This document shows, in pieces, positions 25,974 through 33,984 of a stretch of 54,425 nucleotides of DNA. Position 1 is the first letter of the stretch. Every line of letters starts with the position of its first letter. Both the position numbers and the translations under genes were made by a program. Under the pieces are notes generated by a model, which was not told the DNA's origin, searched no databases, and was given only the letters and a program-made list of their open reading frames with translations. The stretch lies in contig JAVBYJ010000035.1 in NCBI GenBank assembly GCA_030824075.1, positions 1-54,425 of the forward strand, in the 5' to 3' direction. The stretch is from Geothrix sp. (GTDB lineage: Bacteria; Acidobacteriota; Holophagae; Holophagales; Holophagaceae).

Positions 25974-26258
25974 CTAAAGCACCTTCGGCACCACGAAAAA
26001 ACCGCGATCCTGCTCGGGCGCATTCCGCAGAGCCTGGGCCTGGGTGAACGTATCGCCCGGGACATCCTCGCGTCTTGGAAGGGGGCGACCCATGCCAGCC
26101 AACATGGGCTCGACCTGATCGAGGGGCAGTTCATCCAGGCTGGCCGCATGGGTGAGCATCCGGGCCATGGCCTCCCGCATGGGTTCGATCTCGTCGTCAT
26201 GGAGGCTCAGGTGGGCCAAGGCGGCGCAACGCAGGACATCCTCGCGGGTGACTTCCAT
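25974..26258 (-). CDS. gatC: Aspartyl/glutamyl-tRNA amidotransferase subunit C
   Basis: A 94-residue subunit C of the GatCAB complex that makes Gln-tRNA(Gln) and/or Asn-tRNA(Asn) from misacylated tRNA. It has the family start VTREDVLRCAALAHLSLHDDE and a C-terminal segment DRGFFVVPKVL (classic FxVPxV end). GatC wraps around GatA and joins it to GatB; gatA and gatB are not in the window. One base separates it from tsaD upstream, so the two are co-transcribed. Confidence 0.9.
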   Translation of the reverse strand: MEVTREDVLRCAALAHLSLHDDEIEPMREAMARMLTHAASLDELPLDQVEPMLAGMGRPLPRREDVPGDTFTQAQALRNAPEQDRGFFVVPKVL

Positions 26259-26259
26259 G

Positions 26260-27282
26260 TCAGGCTCCCAGTTTCAAATCCGCGTCAGCGTTCTGGATCC
26301 ATGGATCCATGTCGGGCAGGAGGAGGGCGCCTGCGGCCGCGATCATGGCCCCGTTGTCCGTGCAGAGGCGCGACTCGGGAATGGCGAGTCTAAGACCCTC
26401 TCGCGCCGCGAGGACAGCCGCGTCGGCCCGCAGCCTTGTATTGCAGGCCACGCCGCCGCTGATGACCAGACTCCGTGCGCCGCGCTCCCGTGCCAGGTCG
26501 GGAAGGGGTTTCAACAGCCACGTGGAGATGGCCTCCTGAAGGCTGCGGCAAAGCCCCTGAACCTCGGGGTCTGCGGCTCCTGCCTCGGCCAGGCGGGGAT
26601 TCCGCTCCACTCGGAGCTTCACGCCGGTTTTTAGGCCTGAGAAGCTCCAGGAGGCTCTGCCGTCCCGGAATTTGGGGGGGGTGAAGGCGTCGGCAGCCCT
26701 GGGCGATGCCTGGGCGCAGGCATCCACCAGGGGACCGCCCGGATAGCCCAGGTTCAGCATGCGGGCAGTCTTGTCGAAGGCCTCACCGGCAGCGTCGTCG
26801 CGGGTCTTCTGCAGCAGCTGGAGTGAGATCCAATCCTTCGCCAGGTAGAGGTGTGTGTGTCCACCGGAGACCAGCAGCACCAGGGCGGGGAAGGGCAGGT
26901 CCGGCGCTGCGAAGCGGGCGGCATTGAGGTGTCCCAGGAGGTGGTGGACCCCCACCCAGGGCAGTCCCTCCCGCCAGGCCACCGCCTTGCTGGCGCTGAA
27001 GGTGGCCAGCAGGCTGCCCACCAATCCCGGTCCTCGGGTGACGGCGACGCGGTCGAGATCGGAAAGGGCTACACCTGCCTGCTCGAGGGCTCCGGCCATG
27101 ACCGTCCGCACCTGCAGCAGATGCTCCCGCGCGGCGAGTTCGGGTACCACGCCCCCGAAGGGACCGTGGATTCCATCCTGGCTTTCCCGCACCAGGGACC
27201 GTAGCACCGGGCCTGCGGCCGTCTCCTCCACCACGGCAGCGGAGCAGTCGTCGCAGGAAGATTCCAGGCCCAGGACCAGCAT
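26260..27282 (-). CDS. tsaD: tRNA N6-adenosine threonylcarbamoyltransferase TsaD
   Basis: A 340-residue protein that transfers the threonylcarbamoyl group to A37 of ANN-decoding tRNAs, with TsaB and TsaE. It has the N-terminal LGLESSCDDCSAAVV, metal-binding H114-x3-H118 (HLLGH), LLVSGGHTHLYL (nucleotide site), and the ASHK-family end KTARMLNLGYPGGP plus VISGGVACNTRLR. ATG 27282 begins the conserved strand; an upstream TTG would add seven residues. Only 35 bases separate it from the divergent gene on the plus strand. Confidence 0.95.
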   Translation of the reverse strand: MLVLGLESSCDDCSAAVVEETAAGPVLRSLVRESQDGIHGPFGGVVPELAAREHLLQVRTVMAGALEQAGVALSDLDRVAVTRGPGLVGSLLATFSASKAVAWREGLPWVGVHHLLGHLNAARFAAPDLPFPALVLLVSGGHTHLYLAKDWISLQLLQKTRDDAAGEAFDKTARMLNLGYPGGPLVDACAQASPRAADAFTPPKFRDGRASWSFSGLKTGVKLRVERNPRLAEAGAADPEVQGLCRSLQEAISTWLLKPLPDLARERGARSLVISGGVACNTRLRADAAVLAAREGLRLAIPESRLCTDNGAMIAAAGALLLPDMDPWIQNADADLKLGA

Positions 27283-27317
27283 CCGGATAGTGTAACTTGG
27301 CAACCTGGAGCGATCCC

Positions 27318-28547
27318 ATGCGCAGTCCTGTCCTGATGCTGCTTCCTGCGGCCCTGGTGGCGCAGGGGCCTAGAACGCTGAGCCCCATGGATGCCTTCGA
27401 GCGTGAGCTCAAGAAGAACCGCCTGGGCACCTGGCTGGTGCTGGAGGACGAGGGGGGCTCCTGGGGCCCCGCAGCCAGGGCTGCCCTCCAGGAGGACCCT
27501 CTGGTGGCGTTGAATCTCCCCCTTCATGTGGCGGGCGGGAAAAAGGCTGATGCCATGTCCACCTACCTGCGCGACCGCTACGGCTGGGCGCGGGGAGGCC
27601 ACTGGGCCTTGCTGGACCATGGGGGACGGGTGCTGGCGGACGGTGCATCGCTGCCCAGTGCCACCCTCCTGGGCGCTGCGGCGGAGCGGGCGGGACTCAA
27701 AACCCGGGTTCAAGAGCTGGCGGATTTCCTGCGACGCAACAGCGACCATCTGGAAGCCCAGGCTGCGCTCCTGCGCGAGCGAATGGTCATCGCCTGTCGA
27801 CGCACCCTGAAGGCCCTGGGGCCGGTCGAGGAGCGGCCCAAGACGGAAACGGATGGCGGGAAGCTTCCGGAGCCGGTCCAACTCGACGTGGAGAACGACC
27901 TGAAAATCTGGGCGGAGGTGGCCCAGTCCCTCGACCGGTTGTTCCAGGGTTCCTGGCTGGAGGTCTCCTCCGACCTGCCCTGGGCGCTCAATGGCGCGGA
28001 GGCCATCCATTCACCCACCATGCGGGCCCTTTGGGCACGGCACCTCCCCTCGGTCGAAGACGCGCTGCGCCGCCAGCCCAATGCCTGGGATCTTTGGCGA
28101 ATCTGGATCATGGGCGCTGACCAGTCTGGTGGTCGTGCGCTCTCTCCCTTGCTCGACAGCCTGGAACCCCTTCCCGGCACAGCGCCCGAAGACTGGCCAC
28201 CAGCGGCGGTCCTTGAGGCCTTCAGCCGCGACGCGAAAAAGCGCGGCGATTGGCGCGCCATCCGCGAGGCCATGGAGCCCCGGTGGGAGGAATGGCGCGG
28301 TGATGCCCGTCGTTCGGCCATGGGACCGGGACCCGGCGAGCGGATCTGGTCCCGGGTACTCCAACCCCTGATCGAGGCCCTCCTGGCTCTGGGAGATGCG
28401 GGAACCGCCGATCAGGTGGTCCTTCAGGCCGTGGAATTTCTGCGGTGGGATGGGGTCGCCGGGCAGGCCAGGGACTTGGCCCAGCGGCTGAATCGACCGG
28501 ATCTTGCCACTCGCTGGGGCGGAATGTCCCAGGCCCGACCGCGATGA
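27318..28547 (+). CDS. Exported protein of unknown function, coupled to priA
   Basis: A 409-residue protein with a signal peptide (MRSPVLMLLPAALVAQG, cleavage near residue 17). The mature part is helical and Ala/Leu/Arg/Trp-rich, with Trp-rich motifs (WDLWRIWIMG, RWEEWRG), and looks like a helical-repeat (TPR-like) scaffold. It begins with a thioredoxin-like-looking segment (WLVLEDEGGSWGPAARAAL, ALNLPLHVAGGKKADAMSTY), so a degenerate thioredoxin-like domain before helical repeats is possible; no CxxC is visible. Its stop overlaps the priA start as ATGA. Confidence 0.65.
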   Translation: MRSPVLMLLPAALVAQGPRTLSPMDAFERELKKNRLGTWLVLEDEGGSWGPAARAALQEDPLVALNLPLHVAGGKKADAMSTYLRDRYGWARGGHWALLDHGGRVLADGASLPSATLLGAAAERAGLKTRVQELADFLRRNSDHLEAQAALLRERMVIACRRTLKALGPVEERPKTETDGGKLPEPVQLDVENDLKIWAEVAQSLDRLFQGSWLEVSSDLPWALNGAEAIHSPTMRALWARHLPSVEDALRRQPNAWDLWRIWIMGADQSGGRALSPLLDSLEPLPGTAPEDWPPAAVLEAFSRDAKKRGDWRAIREAMEPRWEEWRGDARRSAMGPGPGERIWSRVLQPLIEALLALGDAGTADQVVLQAVEFLRWDGVAGQARDLAQRLNRPDLATRWGGMSQARPR

Positions 28548-30829
28548 ATGCAGGGCCGCCAGACCTCGTTCCCACACGCATCCAGCTGAACCGGCCCTTG
28601 CCGCCACTCACCTATCTGGCGCCGCAGGGGCTGCCAGCCGGCGTGCGGGTGCGGGTGAAGGTGCGGAACAGCCTGGCGGTGGGCCTCGCCATGGGACCCG
28701 ATCCCTCGCCGCCGGCGGCCAAGCTGCGCCCCATCGAGGCTGTGATCGATCCCTTCCCGCTCCTGCCCGCGAAGCTGAGGGAACTGCAGACTTTCGCCGC
28801 CCGCTACTACGGCTGCCTCGAAGCCCACCTGCTGCCCTTGAGCCTGCCCCAGGCCATGCTGCCCCACTGGGAAGCGGATGAGGATGGACAGCGACTGTCC
28901 TTTCATCGCGACCGTGGAGCCTGGGACGCATTGTCCGATCTGGGTGAGGCCTGGCAGCGGGAGCCCTCCATTCTGCCCACCCTGCTGCACCGGTCCGCCC
29001 TGCGTGGCGCAGGATTCACCGAAGTCCGCCTCACCGGTGTCCCTCATCCGGCCCGGGTGACACCGTCCCAGGCCAAGGTGCTGCTGGCCCTGGAGGATGC
29101 GGGCGGCGCCCTGATGGAACCGGAATTGCTCGAGGCCGCGGGCGTGGGCGCTTCTGTGCTGGGCACCCTTGAGAAGCGGGGCCTTGTCGCCCGCATGAAG
29201 CGGGTGGACCTGCTGGGGCAGCGGCGCGAGGCGGGCGTGGACCGCACGGTGATTCTGAATGAGGAGCAGCGGACGGCCCTGGAAGCCGTGGAACTCGGAA
29301 CATTTGGCGTCCACCTGCTTCAGGGCGTGACGGGGTCGGGCAAGACGGAGGTCTATCTCTCCCTGGCAGAACAGGTGCTATCCGCTGGACGGCGGGTGCT
29401 CTGGCTGGTGCCGGAGATCGGTCTCACCGCGCGTCTACTGGACCGCCTGGAGGCCCGCTTTCCCGGCCGAGTCGCCGTGGGGCATGCGGGCCTCAACGCC
29501 GGGGAGAAACACGGCGACGTGGTGCGGCTGCTCTTCAACGATGCCGACCTCTTTGTGGGCGTTCGGAACGCGGTCCTGGCACCTCTGCGCGACATCGGCC
29601 TTATTGTCGTGGACGAGGAGCATGAGGGCTCCTACAAATCCGAGGAACATCCCCGCATCCATGCTCGGGATCTGGCCATCAAGCGCGCCCAACTTGAAGG
29701 CTGCCCCATCGTGTTGGGCAGCGCCACACCCAGCCTGGAAAGTTGGCATGCCGCTCAGAGTGGCCGCTACCGATTGCTGAGGCTGCGCCAGCGGCCCGCG
29801 GGCATTACCCTGCCAACTGTGGAAATCGTGGACCTGCGCGACGCCTACCGTCAGTTGCGGCGGAAGGTAATCCTCGCGCCGCTCTTGATGCACGCCCTGA
29901 CAGAAACCCTGATGTGCGGGGAGCAGGCCCTGCTGCTGCTGAACCGCCGGGGTTACGAAAATTTCTGGATGTGCCGGGCCTGCGGCAAGTCCCTGGGATG
30001 CCCCCATTGCGCCATCTCCCTCACCTATCATCGGGGCGATTTCCGTCTGCGCTGCCATCTCTGCGGTCATGAGACCGCGCCGCCAGAGGCCTGTCCCGAT
30101 TGCGGCGCCGAACACTTGCGAGGGGTGGGCGAGGGCACCGAACAGGTGGAGGAGCACCTGAGGCAGCTCTTTCCCACCGCCCGGATCCTGCGTCTGGACC
30201 GGGATACCACCCGGCGTCGCGGGTCGTTCGAGGCGGGTTTGCTGGCGGTGGAGGCCGGGGAGGTGGACATCCTGGTGGGCACTCAAATGCTGGCGAAGGG
30301 CCACACCTTTCCGCGTCTCACTCTGGTGGGCGTGCTCAACGCGGATCAAGGGCTGAAGGTGGCCGATTTTCGGGCCTCCGAGCGCACCTTTCAGCTCCTC
30401 ACTCAGGTGGCGGGCAGGGCGGGCCGAGCCGCGTTGCCCGGTCGCGTGATCCTCCAGACCTACTCGCCCGAACATCCGGCCATCACCTTCGCCCTGGCCC
30501 AGGACTTCGAAGCCTTTGCCGCCTCAGAGTTGCCCTTTCGCGAGGGCCTGGGCTATCCGCCCTTCACCGCGCTCTCCCTCTACCGGGCTGAGGCCGACAC
30601 CCCGATGGAGGCCCGCGAGGCGTTGGAGACCTTTCGACAACGACTGTCTGTTCCCGGGCTGCGGGTGCTCGGGCCCCTGGAGGCGCCCGTCCCGAGGGTC
30701 CGCGATCGCTGGCGCATGCATCTCCTGCTCAAAGGTGGCCGCGGCGCCCTGGGTGAAGTGCTCGCCCGCCATCCCCTGGATCCCTCGGGCCCCATCGCCC
30801 TGGATCGGGATCCGATTCAGTTTGGGTAG
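28544..30829 (+). CDS. priA: Primosomal replication restart helicase PriA
   Basis: A 761-residue 3'-5' DNA helicase that reloads the replisome at stalled forks. It has the N-terminal DNA-binding domain, Walker A GVTGSGKTEVYL, DEEH box (VVDEEHEGSYKSEEHP), zinc-binding cysteines (CRACGKSLGCPHC ... CHLCGH ... CPDCG) and helicase motifs (GSATPSLES, LVGTQMLAKGHTFP, QVAGRAGR). Start: ATG 28544 overlapping the previous stop. This precedes a stretch of low GC and a new operon, so transcription probably ends just after the gene. Confidence 0.97.
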   Translation: MNAGPPDLVPTRIQLNRPLPPLTYLAPQGLPAGVRVRVKVRNSLAVGLAMGPDPSPPAAKLRPIEAVIDPFPLLPAKLRELQTFAARYYGCLEAHLLPLSLPQAMLPHWEADEDGQRLSFHRDRGAWDALSDLGEAWQREPSILPTLLHRSALRGAGFTEVRLTGVPHPARVTPSQAKVLLALEDAGGALMEPELLEAAGVGASVLGTLEKRGLVARMKRVDLLGQRREAGVDRTVILNEEQRTALEAVELGTFGVHLLQGVTGSGKTEVYLSLAEQVLSAGRRVLWLVPEIGLTARLLDRLEARFPGRVAVGHAGLNAGEKHGDVVRLLFNDADLFVGVRNAVLAPLRDIGLIVVDEEHEGSYKSEEHPRIHARDLAIKRAQLEGCPIVLGSATPSLESWHAAQSGRYRLLRLRQRPAGITLPTVEIVDLRDAYRQLRRKVILAPLLMHALTETLMCGEQALLLLNRRGYENFWMCRACGKSLGCPHCAISLTYHRGDFRLRCHLCGHETAPPEACPDCGAEHLRGVGEGTEQVEEHLRQLFPTARILRLDRDTTRRRGSFEAGLLAVEAGEVDILVGTQMLAKGHTFPRLTLVGVLNADQGLKVADFRASERTFQLLTQVAGRAGRAALPGRVILQTYSPEHPAITFALAQDFEAFAASELPFREGLGYPPFTALSLYRAEADTPMEAREALETFRQRLSVPGLRVLGPLEAPVPRVRDRWRMHLLLKGGRGALGEVLARHPLDPSGPIALDRDPIQFG

Positions 30830-30970
30830 TGTATAAAAATGTCACATTTGATGTGATTATTTTATTTTCGGGTCATTATTATCTTGTAACACATGTCAAT
30901 TTAATTTTTAAAAAAAACAAAGGCTTTGGGTGATCCAGCCGATTCTTGGGTCGTCAACCATGAGGGACGA
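30830..30970 (+). promoter_or_regulatory. AT-rich leader of the pilus operon with candidate promoter
   Basis: This 141-base gap is far richer in A/T than the rest of the window and contains an A8 run (30910-30917). TTGTAA (30884-30889), 17 bases and TTTAAA (30907-30912) could be a promoter. A small palindrome TCACAT-TTG-ATGTGA (30842-30856) followed by TTATTTTATTTT may end priA transcription or bind a regulator. Confidence 0.35.
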
Positions 30971-31645
30971 ATGATGCGCCGATCCACCAGGGGTTTTTCG
31001 CTGCTCGAATTGCTGGTCGTGGTGGTGATTGTCGGAATTGTCGCACTCGCCACAGGTAACTGGTACGGCGCGGCCCAGCCTGCGGCCGTCAAGGGGACTC
31101 TGAATACGCTCTACGGTGTGCTAGCGGAGGCTCGCACAGTGGCCCAGACCACGGGTAGGACAGTCACCCTCACAACCATCGGGCATCAGGCCAATTTGAT
31201 GCTCACCTTTCCCTCCCAGGGAGATGTCGTCCCGCCCCCCGCTATTCCTCCGCCGCTGACCACCTGGCTTCGTACAGCGGCAGGTGCCAGCGCCAGCAAG
31301 TATTCAGGCATTGAAACCGACGGAAGTTGGCCCGTCTATACCCAGGCACCCCCTAATCCAGATCCCTTGGTGGGGGGGGAGCCATCCATCGCGGCCCTCT
31401 TCACCAATGGCGTTCCTCCTGGCGCCGCTGGGAAATTGTTCACGGGGTCTGTCAGCACGGCCATGTTCTTCGACGCTACCGGTCGTGCCAACCAGGACTT
31501 CTATGTGTATGTGGGGGGGATGCGGAACGGCGCTTCCTACCGAAGCGCACCCGTGGGATTGGTTCTGGTGACCCGGGCGAATGGCATTCATGCCTTCTAT
31601 AAACCCAACGCCGGCGACCCCGCCGCGCCCTGGCAGCGCCTGTAG
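30971..31645 (+). CDS. Type IV pilus minor pilin / pseudopilin FimT-GspH-like
   Basis: A 224-residue protein. The prepilin leader MMRRSTRG, cleavage site G|FSLLELLVVVVIV and a long hydrophobic helix are class-III signal features; the residue at +5 is Glu. The globular part shows GspH/FimT-like length but low similarity to model members. Its homologues sit in the pilus priming complex. Start ATG 30971 (a second ATG follows directly); GAGGG lies just before. First gene of the five-gene operon fimT-pilV-pilW-pilX-pilY1. Confidence 0.85.
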   Translation: MMRRSTRGFSLLELLVVVVIVGIVALATGNWYGAAQPAAVKGTLNTLYGVLAEARTVAQTTGRTVTLTTIGHQANLMLTFPSQGDVVPPPAIPPPLTTWLRTAAGASASKYSGIETDGSWPVYTQAPPNPDPLVGGEPSIAALFTNGVPPGAAGKLFTGSVSTAMFFDATGRANQDFYVYVGGMRNGASYRSAPVGLVLVTRANGIHAFYKPNAGDPAAPWQRL

Positions 31646-31656
31646 GAGTTCCGACC

Positions 31657-32187
31657 ATGACTCGCCGCTCACTACGTCAATCTGGATTCTCCCTGGCCGA
31701 ACTGCTTGTCACTTCCCTCATTTTCGGCATCGGCCTGCTTGGACTGGCCGCCCTCCAGGTGTCCACCCTGCGCAGTAATTCGGGGGGTCGGAACCGCGTG
31801 ACGGCCGCAGCCCTTGCGGAAGGTTGCCTGGGCGCCATTCAAACCGAGGGCAGTATGTCCTGGTCCATCGCCGCCGGAGTGATGGGCACCCCCAACTACA
31901 CTGGTGTTCGTGTCTACACCGGCGCTAATGCCATCGGCACCTTTGGGACCTTTGATCTCAATGGCTTCCCGGTGGTGGCTGGGGATCCGACCCAGGTTTT
32001 TTCGGTGGGTTGGGTTCGCCTGGCTCCCACGGCTGCTACGCCCACGCTGGCCATCACGAACATGAACTTGAATGAATATGTCGTCACTGTCACCTGGCAA
32101 GATCAGGCCGTGGATGCCCAGGGGACGGCCATGGACCCCACCTCGCTTTCCCTCAGTCGCCTTGTCCGCTATGGAGTCCAGCCATGA
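31657..32187 (+). CDS. pilV: Minor pilin PilV-like
   Basis: A 176-residue prepilin with leader MTRRSLRQSG and cleavage site G|FSLAELLVTSLIFGIGLLGL (Glu at +5), then LAALQVSTLRSNSGGRNRVTA, the typical PilV start. The C-terminal segment VTVTWQDQAVDAQG resembles the end of PilV proteins (the VTVTW motif). It takes part in priming pilus assembly and presentation of PilY1. It begins 12 bases after the FimT-like gene and overlaps pilW by four bases. Confidence 0.82.
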   Translation: MTRRSLRQSGFSLAELLVTSLIFGIGLLGLAALQVSTLRSNSGGRNRVTAAALAEGCLGAIQTEGSMSWSIAAGVMGTPNYTGVRVYTGANAIGTFGTFDLNGFPVVAGDPTQVFSVGWVRLAPTAATPTLAITNMNLNEYVVTVTWQDQAVDAQGTAMDPTSLSLSRLVRYGVQP

Positions 32188-33335
32188 CGCTCCGATTCTT
32201 TCGGCGGTTCCGTCCTCTTCAAGAGGGATTCTCCCTCATTGAAATGCTGGTCGCGGTCATGTTCATCGGCATCCTGACGGCTGGAATGCTGCGGGTGTAC
32301 TCCGCGAACCTAGCCGGTTTCCAGCGCGTCAACGATATGATCGCCAGCCAGCGGCGAGGGCGCTGGGCCCTGGCTTCCCTTCAGGATGACGCGGCTTCCA
32401 TCGGGTACTTCGCGCTGGTGCCCTTCAATCAGCCCACGGGGTATTCGGTCTCTGCAGGCACGCAGGAACCCTTCATGATTCTGCCTTCGCCGACCCCCGT
32501 CCTGATCACGGGGCCCGATCCAGCCAATCTTGCCGGTCCCCTGGTCACGGCCCCTCTCGCGCCGAGTCCCGACGAGTTGCAGTTTGTGGGCGACCTTCCA
32601 CTACCCATTCAAGCGACAGTGTCCGGGACTACCCCGGCCTCCCTGACGGTCAATACGTTGACCGGCTCTCTGACAGAGGTGCAGCCCGGAGATGTGGTGG
32701 CCATTCTTGATGCGGCTTTCGAACAGATCCAGGTAGGGTCGGTGTCTGGCAACATCATCGGCGTATCGGCCACAGGGGCAGCCCTGGCGGGCGTTACCCA
32801 GGCGGGCGGCTACGCCCTTTCGGCGGCCCTTGCCTACCACGAGCCGGGCACCCCCATCGCCATCTTTCGCCCAAACGTGGTGACCCGTTACTCGATTCAA
32901 GCCCGCCCATGGGATCCCTCCAATCCGGCAATTACCGTGCCTTGCCTGGTCCGCCAGCAGGCTCCCTATCCCCCTGGAGGTACCCTCATTTCCTGGGCTG
33001 GAGCCACCACGGAAGTCATCGCCGAAAACATTGACGGGTTTGTGGTGGATCTGAGCTTCGACGGTGGAGCCACTTGGCTGAGGCAGGGATCCGCTAATTG
33101 GGATGCCATCGTTACAAAAATTTCAGCCCAGACCCCCGGTGGCAAAAGCGTGACCCCTCGCGATGCCAATAACCCGCTGTGGTTCCGGACCTTTCCCTTC
33201 CTGATGCGGATGGACATCACCTCCCGCTCGGCGGCCCCTCGTTCTGAGAGTGCCAGCGCCCTTGGCCAGGCAGCCTATGTTCGCCGAACCCAGTCCCTGA
33301 TGGTTGCTCCCCGCAATTTTGGCCTGCCCCTTTGA
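32184..33335 (+). CDS. pilW: Minor pilin PilW-like
   Basis: A 383-residue prepilin. Leader MTLRFFRRFRPLQEG and G|FSLIEMLVAVMFIGILTAGML (Glu at +5), then helix residues NDMIASQRRGRWALASLQDDAASIGYF as in PilW. A large beta-rich globular part fits a PilW. It lies between pilV and pilX, overlaps pilV by ATGA, and pilX starts nine bases after its stop. Family members form the pilus tip complex with PilV, PilX and PilY1. Confidence 0.82.
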   Translation: MTLRFFRRFRPLQEGFSLIEMLVAVMFIGILTAGMLRVYSANLAGFQRVNDMIASQRRGRWALASLQDDAASIGYFALVPFNQPTGYSVSAGTQEPFMILPSPTPVLITGPDPANLAGPLVTAPLAPSPDELQFVGDLPLPIQATVSGTTPASLTVNTLTGSLTEVQPGDVVAILDAAFEQIQVGSVSGNIIGVSATGAALAGVTQAGGYALSAALAYHEPGTPIAIFRPNVVTRYSIQARPWDPSNPAITVPCLVRQQAPYPPGGTLISWAGATTEVIAENIDGFVVDLSFDGGATWLRQGSANWDAIVTKISAQTPGGKSVTPRDANNPLWFRTFPFLMRMDITSRSAAPRSESASALGQAAYVRRTQSLMVAPRNFGLPL

Positions 33336-33343
33336 GGTTCCCC

Positions 33344-33952
33344 ATGACGCCTGATTCTCTTTCCTCCTTCCGGGCCAAGCAGCAGGGCGGGCTCACCATA
33401 GTCATGGCCTTGGTGTTGGTCGGTGTTCTCGGTGCCGCCACCTTCAGCCTCAGTCGCAACGCCATCCGTGAACTATCAATGGCCGGCACCATCATCCAGG
33501 GCAACAAGGCTGCCGCTGCAGCGGATGCAGGCCTGGACTGGGTGATTATCTGGGGCCAGGGCGCTGTTAAGTTGTCTGACTTCACCGCCGCTTCTCCAGG
33601 CACCAAGGAACTCTATCTGCTGGGTAGCATGAAAAACACCATCGCCTCGTCCACAGGCTATCCCGCGGTAACGATCGCATCCGCAAACGACCCGGCCATG
33701 AGGTTGGACCAGGGGGGGACTGCTAGAACCCAGCAGGACTTCGATATCGAGTACCGGTTTCTGGGCACCCTGCCAGCAGGTCGGACGGGGGGCGGAAGTT
33801 CTGATAATTCCGGAGCCTCTGGCGGCACCAAGGTCGGCGGTGCCACCGGCGATTATTTCTGGCGCTTCCTGGCTACGGGTCACGCCACTCCCGAGAACGC
33901 CCAGACCTATCAAGCCCAGCGCGAACTTGCCGCTACTCTGCCGCCTTTCTGA
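33344..33952 (+). CDS. pilX: PilX-like pilus assembly protein
   Basis: A 202-residue protein with N-terminal segment RAKQQGGLTIVMALVLVGVLG followed by AATFSLSRNAIRELSMAGTI and NKAAAAADAGLDW, typical for PilX (hydrophobic helix without the usual FTLIE motif, then AxxAAEAGL). It lacks a Glu at +5 and the canonical G|F cleavage, which is a known feature of PilX-type proteins. It contains a Gly/Ser-rich loop (GGGSSDNSGASGGTKVGG). Start ATG 33344; the in-frame TTG before it is unlikely. Confidence 0.75.
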   Translation: MTPDSLSSFRAKQQGGLTIVMALVLVGVLGAATFSLSRNAIRELSMAGTIIQGNKAAAAADAGLDWVIIWGQGAVKLSDFTAASPGTKELYLLGSMKNTIASSTGYPAVTIASANDPAMRLDQGGTARTQQDFDIEYRFLGTLPAGRTGGGSSDNSGASGGTKVGGATGDYFWRFLATGHATPENAQTYQAQRELAATLPPF

Positions 33953-33984
33953 TCAGATCCGTCCTCAACCCTTCGGGAGGAACC